Source of the DNA: Thalassovita mediterranea
Lineage (GTDB): Bacteria; Pseudomonadota; Alphaproteobacteria; Rhodobacterales; Rhodobacteraceae
Direction: 5' to 3'
Assembly (NCBI RefSeq): GCF_001458435.1
Contig: NZ_CYSF01000019.1
Span: 1 to 64,000, forward strand
Length of the DNA stretch: 64,000 nt
Shown here one piece after another: positions 1 to 9,043 of the stretch. Numbering within the stretch: position 1 is the first letter of the stretch; the number at the start of each line of letters is the position of its first letter. Under the pieces are notes generated by a model, which was not told the DNA's origin, searched no databases, and was given only the letters and a program-made list of their open reading frames with translations. The position numbers and the translations under genes are program-made.

Positions 1-96
1 GCCCCTTCGGGCATCGCGCTGTCAGAAGTGCTGACCCCGGCTTCGGTTCTCGACGCGTTGGACGCGGCCGCGACCCGCAGCATCGCTTCGGACTAG
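1..96 (+). CDS. C-terminal end of a protein cut by the window edge
   Basis: An open frame runs from base 1 to a TAG at 94-96 and gives the last 31 residues of a protein, rich in Ala, Ser and Leu. It converges on the glutaredoxin-MauE gene, with 27 bases between the two stops. No motif is recognisable in so short a tail and I assign no function. That it is coding rests on the uninterrupted frame and on its stop fitting a convergent gene junction. Confidence 0.4.
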   Translation, partial: APSGIALSEVLTPASVLDALDAAATRSIASD

Positions 97-123
97 AAAC
101 GGGATGCAAGTGTTACATCCGCT

Positions 124-891
124 TCAAAACCATCCGAACGCCCGCGCGGGCATCCAGAGGCCCATAAAGATCATCATCAAGTTCTCCGTGAGCGAGACGA
201 ACCCCAGAGGCACGTTCGACGCCCCGCCAACGCAGGCGCATTTGAGCTCCCGTTTGTCGATGTAGACGGCCTTGAAGACGGACGCCGCGCCAATCGTGCC
301 GATAAAGAGCGCTATCGGCGCGGCGATCCAGACTAAAGCGCCCGCGACCATGAGAACACCCGCAATGGCCTCGCCGAACGGGTAGACATAACCGTAGCGC
401 ACCCAGCGTTGGGCGAGCAGATCGTAGTTCAGGAACATGGTCGAGAAGCTCTCGATGTCCTGAAGCTTCTGGACCGCCAGGAAGCACATCGAGATCGCAA
501 TGAACCACTCGAAGGTGCGCAGCGTGAAAAGGGATCCGAAACTGGCCCAGCTGAGGCCAAGCGCCATCAGAAGCGCCATTGAAAATATCGCGATGACGGG
601 CTGATAGGAGGTGTCGTCCTCGTCGGGCACATCTTGTCCGAAGTGCTTGCGCAGGGCTTCATAACCGCCGATCCGCTCGCCATCCATAAAGGTCTGTGGT
701 GTTGTCTCGACCCCGTGTTCCTCCAAGAAAGCATCGGTTTCGGCACGCGACGTCAGGTGGTGATCCTCGACCTCATAGCCCTCGCGCTCCAACAGATCCT
801 TGGATTTCAGACCGTAGGGGCAAAGGTGGTCGTCCATCACCATGCGGTACAGGACCGCCTCTCTGGTCGATTGGGAATTGTCCTTCGGCAT
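124..891 (-). CDS. Glutaredoxin-MauE fusion membrane protein
   Basis: 255 aa. Residues about 10-85 resemble a glutaredoxin: the active-site segment reads CPYG, so only the first cysteine is kept, followed by a thioredoxin-type cis-Pro (TTPQTF) and a GGYEAL segment. The rest has four or five hydrophobic segments like the MauE/DoxX-type domain, with a late Cys-x-Cys (KCACVGG). MauE proteins are tied to periplasmic disulfide or quinone redox chemistry. It lies downstream of the DUF305 gene on the same strand, so a role in thiol homeostasis under copper stress is plausible. The substrate is unknown. The domain call is firm, the role is inference. Confidence 0.8.
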   Translation of the reverse strand: MPKDNSQSTREAVLYRMVMDDHLCPYGLKSKDLLEREGYEVEDHHLTSRAETDAFLEEHGVETTPQTFMDGERIGGYEALRKHFGQDVPDEDDTSYQPVIAIFSMALLMALGLSWASFGSLFTLRTFEWFIAISMCFLAVQKLQDIESFSTMFLNYDLLAQRWVRYGYVYPFGEAIAGVLMVAGALVWIAAPIALFIGTIGAASVFKAVYIDKRELKCACVGGASNVPLGFVSLTENLMMIFMGLWMPARAFGWF

Positions 892-909
892 AACGTACCC
901 TCCGATCGG

Positions 910-1113
910 TCAGGTTTTGCAGGTCCAGTAGCCCATGAAGCCCACGGCCAGCGCCGGATCACCGCTCAGTTCGAACAGCAGTGTCGCGTCTTCAGCAGAG
1001 TCTCCCTCACCCGGCGTGATGGTCAATTGACCCCCATAAGTGCCAAGTACGCCGCCGTCGGAGATGTCGCCCTCGGCGCCGAACATCACCAGCGAGCCAG
1101 AGATTTTCGTCAC
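910..1113 (-). CDS. Small protein coupled to, or split from, the DUF305 gene
   Basis: 67 aa from a GTG whose bases overlap the TGA of the DUF305 gene (GTGA). The sequence looks like a beta-rich globular tail ending in YWTCKT, without a signal peptide or start-like N-terminus. The upstream frame ends in ...ILATDGSGQA and this frame continues VTKISGSLVMFG, so one lost base at about 1112 would explain two genes from one. Alternatively it is a translationally coupled small protein. I have no family assignment. Confidence 0.5.
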   Translation of the reverse strand: MTKISGSLVMFGAEGDISDGGVLGTYGGQLTITPGEGDSAEDATLLFELSGDPALAVGFMGYWTCKT

Positions 1114-1847
1114 GCCTGCCCGCTGCCGTCGGTGGCCAGAATGGGATCGGCGTTGACGGCCCGCACGAAGGTACAGGCGACACTTGACCCGAGGGCTCGG
1201 GCGATTTCATCGGTTGACAGAGGTGCTGGCCGAATACCTGCAATGACCGGTGTAGCGACCGCCTGTATCAGGCTGTCTATGCTGGCGGGGCCTGCAGACG
1301 CACCCAGCGGCCAGTCAGACCCGGCTTCACCGTTTGTCGCAATATCGGCGAGCAAATAGCGCATCTCCGAGATTTCGCGGTTTTGAGCATGCACAATCTC
1401 CTTCGCCAGTGCGGCGACCCGTGGATCTGTGATTTCCGCCCGTTCACTGGTCATGATCGCGATGGAATGGTGCGGGATCATCGCGCTCATCCAGCTTTCG
1501 TCCTGTACGGTTTCCTGGCTTCGAACCAGCCACAGGGCACCGGCGAACAGAGCTGCCGATCCGACAAAAACTGCCGCGTTGACGGTTGTGTTTCGATACA
1601 TGCCAAGCATGAAGGTCAACATGACAATTGCCATGGTCGCGCCCATCACAAAGGTCATGTAGAAGCGTGTCTCACTCCAATAGACATGCTCGAATGCGTA
1701 GGTGTTCAGGTACATCAACCCGAACATCAAGGCGGTGGAAGTGCCGACCATCGCAAAGAAGCGACCATAGGGGGATTGCGCGTGGTCCTGCGATTTGGCT
1801 TTGGCCTCCTCGTGAGAATGCTGGGTTTCGAATGTAGATTCTGACAT
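1110..1847 (-). CDS. DUF305-family membrane protein of the copper region
   Basis: 245 aa. A His-rich cytoplasmic N-terminus is followed by three hydrophobic segments (about residues 30-50, 62-82 and 90-107). Then comes a DUF305 core with MIPHHSIAIM and later HAQNREISEMRYLL, the His/Met residues typical of this ferritin-like copper-associated family. DUF305 proteins are frequent in copper and silver resistance loci and are thought to bind metal in the periplasm. A CueR-like dyad lies just upstream at 1880-1893. The C-terminus may be frameshifted (see 910-1113). The family is clear; metal binding here is inferred. Confidence 0.8.
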   Translation of the reverse strand: MSESTFETQHSHEEAKAKSQDHAQSPYGRFFAMVGTSTALMFGLMYLNTYAFEHVYWSETRFYMTFVMGATMAIVMLTFMLGMYRNTTVNAAVFVGSAALFAGALWLVRSQETVQDESWMSAMIPHHSIAIMTSERAEITDPRVAALAKEIVHAQNREISEMRYLLADIATNGEAGSDWPLGASAGPASIDSLIQAVATPVIAGIRPAPLSTDEIARALGSSVACTFVRAVNADPILATDGSGQA

Positions 1848-1879
1848 CGGAATTCCTCTCCTTCACCAAGCGAACAAAG

Positions 1880-1893
1880 TTCCAGCGCTGGAA
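1880..1893 (-). promoter_or_regulatory. Degenerate CueR-like dyad upstream of the DUF305 gene
   Basis: A perfect palindrome TTCCAGCGCTGGAA lies 33 bases before the DUF305 start. The half-sites match those before copA and copZ. The core is one base shorter (14 instead of 15) and the flanking hexamers are poor (GGAACC and TTCGCT), so function as a 19-bp-spacer promoter is less certain. Confidence 0.45.
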
Positions 1894-1922
1894 GGTTCCC
1901 AATCCAAGCCATTTTTTTCGTG

Positions 1923-2315
1923 TTACTCCGTCGCGCCTGCCAATTCTCCCAAGATCGGGCAATCCGGGCGATGATCACCGTGGCAGGCATCGACGAGGTG
2001 CGACAGTGTTTCCCGCATCTCCCGAAGCTGCGCGATCTTGTCATCGATGGCCGACAGATGCTCTTCGGCGATGGCCTTCACCTGAGCACTCTCCCGCGTT
2101 TCGTCCTCGTAAAGGCTCAGAAGGACACGGCAATCCTCGATCGAGAACCCGAGCGCCCGCGCGCGACCGAGAAAAGCCAGTTTATGGAGGTCGGTTTCCC
2201 GAAACGCGCGGTATCCGTTGTCGCTTCTTTGCGGCCTGATCAGGCCGATATCCTCGTAGTATCGGATGGTTTTTGGTGGAATGCCGGACCGGTCCGCAAC
2301 TTCTCCAATATTCAT
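1923..2315 (-). CDS. cueR: Cu(I)-responsive MerR-family regulator
   Basis: 130 aa with an N-terminal MerR helix-turn-helix (MNIGEVADRSGIPPKTIRYY), a coiled dimer helix and a C-terminal metal loop. Cys111 and Cys119 with seven residues between match the CueR Cu(I) ligands, and Ser76 sits where CueR has the serine that selects monovalent metals. It should distort 19-bp-spacer promoters to switch on Cu(I) export. It is 12 bases downstream of copA on the same strand, so the two form an operon. Candidate targets are the promoters at 4870-4900, 5328-5358 and 12874-12904. An Ag/Au response is also possible. Confidence 0.9.
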   Translation of the reverse strand: MNIGEVADRSGIPPKTIRYYEDIGLIRPQRSDNGYRAFRETDLHKLAFLGRARALGFSIEDCRVLLSLYEDETRESAQVKAIAEEHLSAIDDKIAQLREMRETLSHLVDACHGDHRPDCPILGELAGATE

Positions 2316-2327
2316 GTCCTTGCCCTC

Positions 2328-4838
2328 CTATTCAGCAGGTTGCGATTGCGTTTCGATCCGCGGCGCAGGGGGGGTCGCCTCTTCGCGCATCGCGGGGGTG
2401 ATGCGGCGCAGACGCAGGGCGTTTGTCAGAACCGAAACAGAGGATAGGGCCATGGCACCCGCCGCAAAGACCGGCGACAGAAGCAGCCCAAAGGCCGGGT
2501 AAAGAACGCCTGCGGCGACCGGGATCAGCGCGACATTGTAGCCAAAGGCCCAGACCAGGTTCTGGCGGATGTTCGTCATGGTCCGTTTCGAGACCTCGAC
2601 AGCATTCACGACACCGCGCAGGTCCCCGGACATCAGCACAACATCCGCGGATTCGATGGCAACGTCGGTGCCTGTGCCGATGGCAATGCCGACATCGGCG
2701 TGCGCCAGGGCCGGCGCGTCGTTGATCCCGTCGCCCACGAACGCGATCTTTCGGTCCCCGGCCCGCAAATCATCGAGCGCGGCCACCTTGCCATCGGGCA
2801 GGACCCCGGCAATCACGTGATCGATCCCGGTCTCACGCGCGATGGCCTCGGCAGTTTCCTGTTTGTCGCCGGTAATCATCGCAACTTTGAAACCGCGATC
2901 ATGCAGGGCGGCAATGGCCTCCTGGCTCGCGCGCTTCACAGGGTCCGCGACAGCGATCACCGCCGCCAGTTCGCCGTCTATGGCCGCATAGAGCGCGGTC
3001 CGACCGCGGCTTGCAAGATCCTTTTCCCTATCCATCAGCGCGGCGATCTCGATCCCTTCGCGGCGCATGTGACGATCCGCACCGACCAAGACCTCTTGGC
3101 CCTCGACTGTCGCGGCAACGCCGTAACCCGTGACAGACCGAAAGCCCGTCGCAGAAGGCACAGCAACACCGTCGCTTTGCGCGCCGCGGAGAATGGCCTC
3201 GGCAATCGGGTGTTCGGACTGTGCTTCGACGGAGGCAATCAGGCCGAGAACGCGCTTCCGATCGAAGCCGTCTGCCACGATCACATCGGTAAGGGTCGGC
3301 TGGCCTTCGGTGACGGTCCCGGTCTTGTCGAGCGCGACGACATCGACCTCTGACAGCGCTTGAAGCGCATCACCCTTGCGAAAGAGCACCCCCATTTCCG
3401 CCGCGCGGCCGGTGCCCACCATGATCGATGTCGGCGTGGCCAACCCCATGGCGCAGGGACAGGCAATGATCAGAACGGACACACCGGCCACCAGTGCAAA
3501 GGTAAGCGCGGGGTCAGGTCCGACGGTCAGCCACACAAGAACCGTCAATGCCGACAAGACCATGACAGCCGGGACGAACCACAGCGTCACACGATCCACG
3601 AGGCCCTGGATGGGCAGTTTGGCCCCCTGCGCTTCTTCGACCATGCGGATGATCTGCGCGAGCGTTGTGTCCGCCCCAACCCGGACCGCTTGGAAGGTCA
3701 AGCTGCCGGTCCCGTTGACGGTGCCGCCCGTGACGTTTGCCCCCGCGGATTTCGCAACGGGAACCGGTTCGCCTGTGATCATGCTTTCATCGACATTGCT
3801 GGATCCCTCGGTCACCGCGCCATCCACCGGGATCCGCTCTCCCGGGCGCACAAGGATCACGTCGCCAACAGCCAAGGCATCGACATCCACCTCCTCTGCT
3901 GCTCCGTTCCGAATGACACGGGCGGTGCGCGCCTGCAGACCCAGAAGCGCTTGGATGGCAGCTCCGGTACGACCTTTCGCACGCGCCTCCAGCCAGCGTC
4001 CGACCAAGATGAGAACGACGATCACGGCCGCAGCCTCGAAATACACCGCACGCACGCCTTCGGGCAGAAGCGCTGGCAAGAAGGTGGCGACCACGGAATA
4101 GACCCAAGCAGCCCCCGTGCCGACAGCCACGAGACTGTTCATGTCAGGCGCACCTCGAAAGAGTGCTGGGAAGCCTTTCGTATAGAAATGACGCCCCGGC
4201 CCGAACAGGACGATCGTCGTGAGAAGGAACTGGATGATCCAGGAGGTCTGCGTCCCGATGCTGCGCTCGATCACCATGTGAAAGGCAGGTACAAGATGCG
4301 CGCCCATCTCGAGGATGAAGACCGGGAGAGTGAGCACCGCTGCAAGCAGGACATTGCGCCGCAGTCCGTCCGCCTCTTCCGCCTTGCGTTCCACCCGAGA
4401 TTGGCTGGCGTTTGCTTCTGCAATCTCCGCCGGGTAGCCGATGGCCGCGGAGGCCGCCATGAGGTCCCCGGGCGATACTGTCCCTTCGAGATACTCGACC
4501 ATCGCCGTCTCGGCGGCCAGATTCACAGTGACCGACACCACACCGGGAAGGTCGGCAAGCGCCTTGTCCACCCGTCCCACGCAGGAGGCGCAGGACATGG
4601 ACGCGATGTTCAGGGTGATCTTCGCCGTCCGGGCCGGATAGCCCAGTGTTTTCAACGTTTCCGCAGCCTCGGTCAGATGAGCTGGCGTCTCGACAGACAG
4701 GCGCACGGTTTCAGAGGCAAGATTGACGGTGACGCCGGTCACGCCCTCCAACCCGGACAATGCCTTTTCAACACGGCCCACGCAGGAGGCACAGGTCATG
4801 CCCTCTATGCTCAGAGTTTTCTGGTATCTTTCGGTCAT
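2328..4838 (-). CDS. copA: Cu(I)-exporting P1B-type ATPase
   Basis: 836 aa. Two N-terminal heavy-metal-associated domains carry MTCASC (Cys16, Cys19) and MSCASC (Cys83, Cys86). The membrane core has the Cu-type CPC at 460-462, the phosphorylation motif DKTGT at 504, an HP motif (SEHPIAE) and GDGINDAP. Length and motifs match CopA, which pumps cytoplasmic Cu(I) to the periplasm using ATP. It is followed 12 bases later by cueR. Its promoter at 4870-4900 has the 19-bp MerR spacer, and CopZ is divergently encoded 545 bases away. All key residues are present. Confidence 0.96.
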   Translation of the reverse strand: MTERYQKTLSIEGMTCASCVGRVEKALSGLEGVTGVTVNLASETVRLSVETPAHLTEAAETLKTLGYPARTAKITLNIASMSCASCVGRVDKALADLPGVVSVTVNLAAETAMVEYLEGTVSPGDLMAASAAIGYPAEIAEANASQSRVERKAEEADGLRRNVLLAAVLTLPVFILEMGAHLVPAFHMVIERSIGTQTSWIIQFLLTTIVLFGPGRHFYTKGFPALFRGAPDMNSLVAVGTGAAWVYSVVATFLPALLPEGVRAVYFEAAAVIVVLILVGRWLEARAKGRTGAAIQALLGLQARTARVIRNGAAEEVDVDALAVGDVILVRPGERIPVDGAVTEGSSNVDESMITGEPVPVAKSAGANVTGGTVNGTGSLTFQAVRVGADTTLAQIIRMVEEAQGAKLPIQGLVDRVTLWFVPAVMVLSALTVLVWLTVGPDPALTFALVAGVSVLIIACPCAMGLATPTSIMVGTGRAAEMGVLFRKGDALQALSEVDVVALDKTGTVTEGQPTLTDVIVADGFDRKRVLGLIASVEAQSEHPIAEAILRGAQSDGVAVPSATGFRSVTGYGVAATVEGQEVLVGADRHMRREGIEIAALMDREKDLASRGRTALYAAIDGELAAVIAVADPVKRASQEAIAALHDRGFKVAMITGDKQETAEAIARETGIDHVIAGVLPDGKVAALDDLRAGDRKIAFVGDGINDAPALAHADVGIAIGTGTDVAIESADVVLMSGDLRGVVNAVEVSKRTMTNIRQNLVWAFGYNVALIPVAAGVLYPAFGLLLSPVFAAGAMALSSVSVLTNALRLRRITPAMREEATPPAPRIETQSQPAE

Positions 4839-4869
4839 GGCGGTTCACCTCAATTCGAGCTTCAAGGCG

Positions 4870-4900
4870 AATATAGGGCTTCCAGTCACTGGAAGCTCAA
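4870..4900 (-). promoter_or_regulatory. CueR-type promoter of copA-cueR
   Basis: On the reverse strand a -35 TTGAGC and a -10 TATATT are separated by 19 bases, the long spacer typical of MerR activators. The spacer holds the dyad GCTTCCAG-N3-CTGGAAGC (4878-4896), which matches known CueR boxes. It sits about 32 bases before the copA start. Confidence 0.88.
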
Positions 4901-5043
4901 GGGCAATTCACAAAAACCTTCAGCCACCCGTGTGAAGGGAGCATCACCTGTCTGTAACCAGCTGTTTCCAAATGAAATGTATCGGAATGTAAACTTGCTG
5001 GCCCGCCCGCTTGTCAGATATCAGAGGGCTCGGAGGTCCAACC

Positions 5044-5331
5044 ATGCACGCCCAAAAGACACAAAATCACGGAACCGGAACCAAAATCATGCATGCCGGG
5101 ATGTGGATCTGCTGCGCGGTCATGGTTCTGCCCCTGCTCGTCTTCTTCGCAGGCGGTGGGACCATCTCGGGGCTCTCCACCAGCCTCGGTGTGCTGGCCC
5201 CAATCCTGCTGTGTCTCGCGGCTCATGGGGTGATGTTCCTTTTCATGGGAAAATCCTGTCACGGGACCCGCCAGCCGTCGGATGCGATATCCCCCGAAAA
5301 ACGCGCGGAGCCCCAGGCGACAGACGCTTGA
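5044..5331 (+). CDS. Small DUF2933-like membrane protein
   Basis: 95 aa, starting at the ATG preceded by CGGAGGTCC. A short polar N-terminus (HAQKTQNHG) is followed by two hydrophobic segments (about 19-38 and 45-63) and the short Cys/His stretch KSCHG. This shape fits the DUF2933 group of small inner-membrane proteins common in heavy-metal loci. Its TGA overlaps the -35 box of the copZ promoter. Function is unknown; the family call is tentative. Confidence 0.65.
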   Translation: MHAQKTQNHGTGTKIMHAGMWICCAVMVLPLLVFFAGGGTISGLSTSLGVLAPILLCLAAHGVMFLFMGKSCHGTRQPSDAISPEKRAEPQATDA

Positions 5332-5358
5332 CCTTCCACCTGCTGGAAACCCTAAGCC
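5328..5358 (+). promoter_or_regulatory. CueR-type promoter of copZ
   Basis: -35 TTGACC (5328-5333), a 19-base spacer and a weak -10 TAAGCC (5353-5358). The spacer contains TTCCA-N5-TGGAA, and the hexamer plus dyad match those upstream of copA. It lies 25 bases before the copZ start. Confidence 0.82.
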
Positions 5359-5382
5359 TCTCCTAACCAAGGAGGGTCATCC

Positions 5383-5577
5383 ATGAAATTCCATGTCCCG
5401 GACATGAGTTGCGGTCATTGCACGGCCGCTATCACCCGAGAAATTCTCGCGCTCGACCCGGCGGCGCAGGTTACCCCTGACCTCGCCGCCCGAACGGTCG
5501 CCGTGGAGACACGCCAGACCGGTAGCGCTGTCGCAAAGGCGATCGAGGCGGCTGGCTACAGCACAAACCCGGTCTGA
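5383..5577 (+). CDS. copZ: CopZ-like copper chaperone
   Basis: 64 aa, a single heavy-metal-associated domain with MSCGHC near residues 9-14 and the usual C-terminal AAGY segment. Such proteins carry Cu(I) in the cytoplasm and hand it to CopA and to CueR. The start is set by AGGAGGGTC eight bases upstream. It has its own CueR-type promoter and ends two bases before the convergent ScsC/DsbA gene. CxxC chaperones can carry other soft metals, but the neighbours point to copper. Confidence 0.9.
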   Translation: MKFHVPDMSCGHCTAAITREILALDPAAQVTPDLAARTVAVETRQTGSAVAKAIEAAGYSTNPV

Positions 5578-5579
5578 TC

Positions 5580-6308
5580 CTATTGCTCGGCCGCGCGGGC
5601 CTCTTCCGTCAGCCGGATCATCTGGTCCGCGTCGATGACACCTGGAACGAGCGCATCGCCGATCACGAAGGACGGCGTCCCGTTAAAGCCAAGGTCGCGG
5701 CTCATCTCCATCGATGCCGAGATATGGGCGTCAATCTCAGGCGCTTCCATGTCCCGGCGGAGTTCGGCGATATCGAGCCCGACCTCTTCGGCCACGCGGA
5801 TGACGCTCGCCTCTTCCGCGCGGCCCTGCATCCCCATCAAAGCCCAGTGGAATTCCTCGTACTTGCCCTGTTCGCGCGCGGCCAGGGCGGCGCGGGCAGC
5901 AAAGACCGACCCCTCGCCGAGGATCGGCCATTCCCGGTAGACCAGTTTGACGTTCGGATCTTCGGCGAGCAGCGCTTCGATCTCCGGTTTCACGCGACGG
6001 CAATAGGGGCAGTTGTAGTCGAAGAACTCGACCACGGTCACATCGCCATCCGGGTTGCCGAGGACCGGCGCGTTCGGATCGTTCTCCAGAACATCCCGGT
6101 TGTCAGACAACACGCTTGCCGCCGCTGCCGCCTGGCGCTGCTGTTCGCGTTGTTCGATGATCTGAACCGCCTCGAGCACAATCTCGGGGTTCTCGCGAAT
6201 GGCCTCGAGCACCAGCTCTTTCACCCTGTCCTCACTCAGCGTGTCAGCCTGTGCGGCCAGTGGCAGTGTCACTATGGCGAGTATCGCCATCACCTTGGTG
6301 ATTTGCAT
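5580..6308 (-). CDS. ScsC/DsbA-like periplasmic thiol oxidoreductase
   Basis: 242 aa. A signal peptide ending near QAD (residue 22) is followed by a charged, Gln/Glu-rich helix (about 25-70) of the kind that oligomerises ScsC-type proteins. A thioredoxin fold follows with CPYC (NCPYCRR) and a cis-Pro at GTPSF. ScsC proteins protect periplasmic thiols and shuffle disulfides under copper stress. It is the last gene of the reverse copper operon, one base after the cytochrome c gene. Whether it oxidises or isomerises disulfides cannot be read from the sequence. Confidence 0.87.
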   Translation of the reverse strand: MQITKVMAILAIVTLPLAAQADTLSEDRVKELVLEAIRENPEIVLEAVQIIEQREQQRQAAAAASVLSDNRDVLENDPNAPVLGNPDGDVTVVEFFDYNCPYCRRVKPEIEALLAEDPNVKLVYREWPILGEGSVFAARAALAAREQGKYEEFHWALMGMQGRAEEASVIRVAEEVGLDIAELRRDMEAPEIDAHISASMEMSRDLGFNGTPSFVIGDALVPGVIDADQMIRLTEEARAAEQ

Positions 6309-6309
6309 T

Positions 6310-6795
6310 CTAATTCTCCCTACTCCGCGTCTCGCCTTCCGTCCGCATAGCTTGCATGTCCTGAATCCGTTCGGGCCAGGTTGATTTGATGTACCCCAGG
6401 ATGTTCCAGATTTCCTGATCGCTCAGTTGATCCCCGAAGCCGGGCATCCCGCTGTCGAAGTCCATGCCCTGCGCCGCCATCACGGCGCGGCCCCCGAGCT
6501 TGGTGTAGTCAAACAGAAGCTGGTCCCCATGGTGCCAGGTATGCCCGGTCTCGTCATGCGGCGGCGCGGGCAATCGCCCGTCTTCGCCCGGGCTGCGCCA
6601 GTCCGGCTGACCCTCGAGATTGGCACCGTGGCAGGCCGCACAGGTCTCGGCATAGAGCGCTTTTCCCGCGACAATGTCGATGTCTTCGGGCATGATGCCG
6701 CGTTCAGCCTCAGCAGCTGCGCCGGTCCAGACATAGATCCCTGCCCCGAGGAGAAGCAGCAGTCCAATGCCCAGGGAGAGCGTAGCCCGGGTCAC
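6310..6795 (-). CDS. Membrane-anchored class I cytochrome c
   Basis: About 161 aa from a GTG overlapping the oxidase stop (GTGA); an ATG at 6810 is an alternative start. One N-terminal transmembrane helix (about residues 6-25) is followed by a single haem-binding CAACH and a Met-Pro pair (GMPGFGD) likely to supply the axial Met. It faces the periplasm. Being coupled to the multicopper oxidase suggests it carries electrons to or from Cu(I)/Cu(II) chemistry, but this is inferred. Similar cytochromes sit beside CopA-type oxidases in other proteobacteria. Confidence 0.82.
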   Translation of the reverse strand: MTRATLSLGIGLLLLLGAGIYVWTGAAAEAERGIMPEDIDIVAGKALYAETCAACHGANLEGQPDWRSPGEDGRLPAPPHDETGHTWHHGDQLLFDYTKLGGRAVMAAQGMDFDSGMPGFGDQLSDQEIWNILGYIKSTWPERIQDMQAMRTEGETRSREN

Positions 6796-8177
6796 GCCAC
6801 ATCGATCCATGTCATCATGCCCGAGGCCGAGTGCGAGAGCATGTGGCAATGCAGCAGCCATTTGCCGGGATTGTCCGCGACAAAGGCAATGTCCCGAACC
6901 TCGCCGCGCTGAAGCAGCGTGGTGTCTCTCAGAGCCCCGAGGCTTCCGTCAGCTGCAATCTCGTGGAAATGCATGCCATGCAGGTGCATCGCGTGCGGGA
7001 AGGAGGTGTCGTTGGTGATCTTCATCCGGACCGTTTCGCCCAATGAGAGAGATGCCAATGGGGAGCCATCCATACCCCCAACCGATCCGTTGAAGGCCCA
7101 GAATTGCCCGGCTTGCATCATGTCGCGCATCGATGACATCCGACCGCCCATCATCGCGCCCCGCATGCCACCCATGGCCCCACCTTCCATGCGCAAAGCG
7201 ATGTCTCTCGCCTCGGCCAGATTCGGCACGGGAACAGGATTCGGTGGCAATGCCAGCGGCGCTGCGCGGCGCGCGCGCGTGCCATCTGATCGCACCTCGA
7301 AGGCCACTTGAGAGAAACTCTCGCCACGGTCGAATTGTACGATATGCCCGGCACCACCCAACTCTGCGACGACATCGACAATCAGATCGATGCGTTGGGC
7401 GGGGGCGAGAAGAAAAGTCCCGTCATTCTTCTGTGGCTGACCCAAAGGCATGCCGTCCAAGGCAACAATCCAGCCGTCGAGCCCGTCCAGCCCCAGCTGA
7501 AACACACGTGCATTGGCCGCATTGATCAGTCTCAGCCTCAGCCGATCGTGGCGCGCCACGTCGCGCGACAGGTTATAGCGCCCATTCGTGGTGATGTAGT
7601 TCCCGAGCCGGCCTGCATGACTGAGATCATGCATCGCCCCGAAGGTGTCCGGAATCTGTGCTGTCTCGGGATCGATCAACCAATCATCGAGGATAAGGAC
7701 CCCCTCATGATCGATGTCGAGCGCGTCGGGCTCCTCCACGATCAGCGCTCCGTGCAGTCCACGGGCGACCTGCTCAAACGACCGGTTATGGGAATGGTAC
7801 CAGTAGGTGCCGGCGTCGGGGGCCACGAAGTCATACTCAAAGCTCTCTCCCGGAGGGATCGCATCCTGCGTCAGGCCCGCCACGCCATCCATGGCGTTCT
7901 CAATGCGAATGCCATGCCAGTGAACCGAGGTCGGCGCCGGCAGGTCATTGACGATCCGCCGGGTTACCCGCGCCCCTTGTGCAATTCTGATTTCCGGGCC
8001 GGGGGCGTGCCCTTCGAAGCCCCATACTGTTGTCTTTTCATATTGCTCCGGCAGCAATTGGAGATCGGTGACGCTGGCTCTCAGCGTCGCCAATGTCGTC
8101 TGTGCGGACAGGGCCTGCGGCATCACCGCCAAACCGGCGGCGCTGATTTTGAGGAAGTCACGTTTTGTCAGGCTCAT
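6792..8177 (-). CDS. Multicopper oxidase (CueO/PcoA type)
   Basis: 461 aa from the ATG at 8177, which overlaps the CopD stop (ATGA) and gives a Tat-like signal (TKRDFLK). All four copper-ligand blocks are visible: HWHG, WYHSH, HAMHLHGMHF and LHCHMLSHSASGM. A Met-rich stretch (about residues 320-345, MEGGAMGGMRGAMMGG onward) is like the Cu(I)-binding loop of CueO. It should oxidise Cu(I) to the less toxic Cu(II) in the periplasm. Folded export by Tat would suit copper loading in the cytoplasm. Confidence 0.92.
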   Translation of the reverse strand: MSLTKRDFLKISAAGLAVMPQALSAQTTLATLRASVTDLQLLPEQYEKTTVWGFEGHAPGPEIRIAQGARVTRRIVNDLPAPTSVHWHGIRIENAMDGVAGLTQDAIPPGESFEYDFVAPDAGTYWYHSHNRSFEQVARGLHGALIVEEPDALDIDHEGVLILDDWLIDPETAQIPDTFGAMHDLSHAGRLGNYITTNGRYNLSRDVARHDRLRLRLINAANARVFQLGLDGLDGWIVALDGMPLGQPQKNDGTFLLAPAQRIDLIVDVVAELGGAGHIVQFDRGESFSQVAFEVRSDGTRARRAAPLALPPNPVPVPNLAEARDIALRMEGGAMGGMRGAMMGGRMSSMRDMMQAGQFWAFNGSVGGMDGSPLASLSLGETVRMKITNDTSFPHAMHLHGMHFHEIAADGSLGALRDTTLLQRGEVRDIAFVADNPGKWLLHCHMLSHSASGMMTWIDVA

Positions 8178-9040
8178 GTCGGCACCGTAAGAACTGAAGT
8201 GAAGATGGCTGTTGCGAGTAGAATGACGCCAACGCAGAGCCATTCCAAGGAAATCGACTTTGACAGTTGCGTACCGACGCCGGGATCACCCCTTTGAAGA
8301 GCCGGTACGAGACGCACCTTATTGAGTGCTGCCAAAGCCAACAGCAATGCCACAGCGGCAAGCTTTGCCAAAAGCCACAGACCGTAGCCGGTTCCGAACA
8401 GGGCTGAGACGGATCCCACCAGGCGCCAGGTCATGATCGCGCCGGCAACGACGAGGAGCGGAACGGCGACAGCGGCGATCTGGCCAAAGCGATGCCCGAG
8501 GGCTGCGGCGTCACCCAAAGTGTCCGCGGACCGCGAGAGGCGGCTGAGTGGAAGGAAGATGCCAATCCAGAATGCCGCGGCAATGAGATGCGCAAACAAG
8601 ACACTCTGAAACCACAGCCGATCCTGGCTCGCCACATGACCGATCTCGCAAAAGCTCCAGATCGCGACAGCGCCGCCGACCGCCGCCACCCATAGCCAAC
8701 GCCCGCCAATCGCAGCGCCGAGAACAAGTGTCCCCAGTCCGAGGAGCCGGAACAGCAATGCTTCTCCGGGTGGGGTCTGCCATAGAAGGGCCAGAATGGA
8801 CGGATCGACCATGCCGGAGACGTCATCCATGAGCACCGCACCCCGGACGGCAAATCCCAGAGCGGCCATTGCCACCGCCAGTGTGGCAAAGCCAATCGCC
8901 CAAATGCGCGCTGCGCGATCGAGTGCCGACATCTGGTCGGCGAGAACAAGTCGACAGAGGATAAGGCCTCCACTCGCGAGGACCCCGAGGTAGAGGAAGA
9001 ACTTGGTGGCAATCGCGGCCAGTCCCCAGAGATCTGGCAC
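8174..9040 (-). CDS. copD: CopD-type copper resistance membrane protein
   Basis: 288 aa with about eight hydrophobic segments over the whole length, matching the CopD/PcoD family of inner-membrane proteins. CopD works with periplasmic CopC in copper uptake or tolerance, probably moving copper across the inner membrane. It follows copC after three bases and overlaps the oxidase start by four bases, so the order copC-copD-oxidase is tightly coupled. Family assignment is good; direction of transport is not settled in the family. Confidence 0.85.
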   Translation of the reverse strand: MPDLWGLAAIATKFFLYLGVLASGGLILCRLVLADQMSALDRAARIWAIGFATLAVAMAALGFAVRGAVLMDDVSGMVDPSILALLWQTPPGEALLFRLLGLGTLVLGAAIGGRWLWVAAVGGAVAIWSFCEIGHVASQDRLWFQSVLFAHLIAAAFWIGIFLPLSRLSRSADTLGDAAALGHRFGQIAAVAVPLLVVAGAIMTWRLVGSVSALFGTGYGLWLLAKLAAVALLLALAALNKVRLVPALQRGDPGVGTQLSKSISLEWLCVGVILLATAIFTSVLTVPT

Positions 9041-9043
9041 GCC

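Noticed and set aside
4962-4990. ATGTATC near 4978 as a third copy of the CopR-like element
   Set aside because: The left half differs (TTTCC), the gap is seven bases, not six, and the end is CGG, not CAA. The match is too weak to count.
3360-5366. A 668-codon forward open frame opposite copA
   Set aside because: It mirrors the reverse-strand P-type ATPase gene, has no family features and arises from high-G+C codon use. The ATPase motifs on the other strand are complete.
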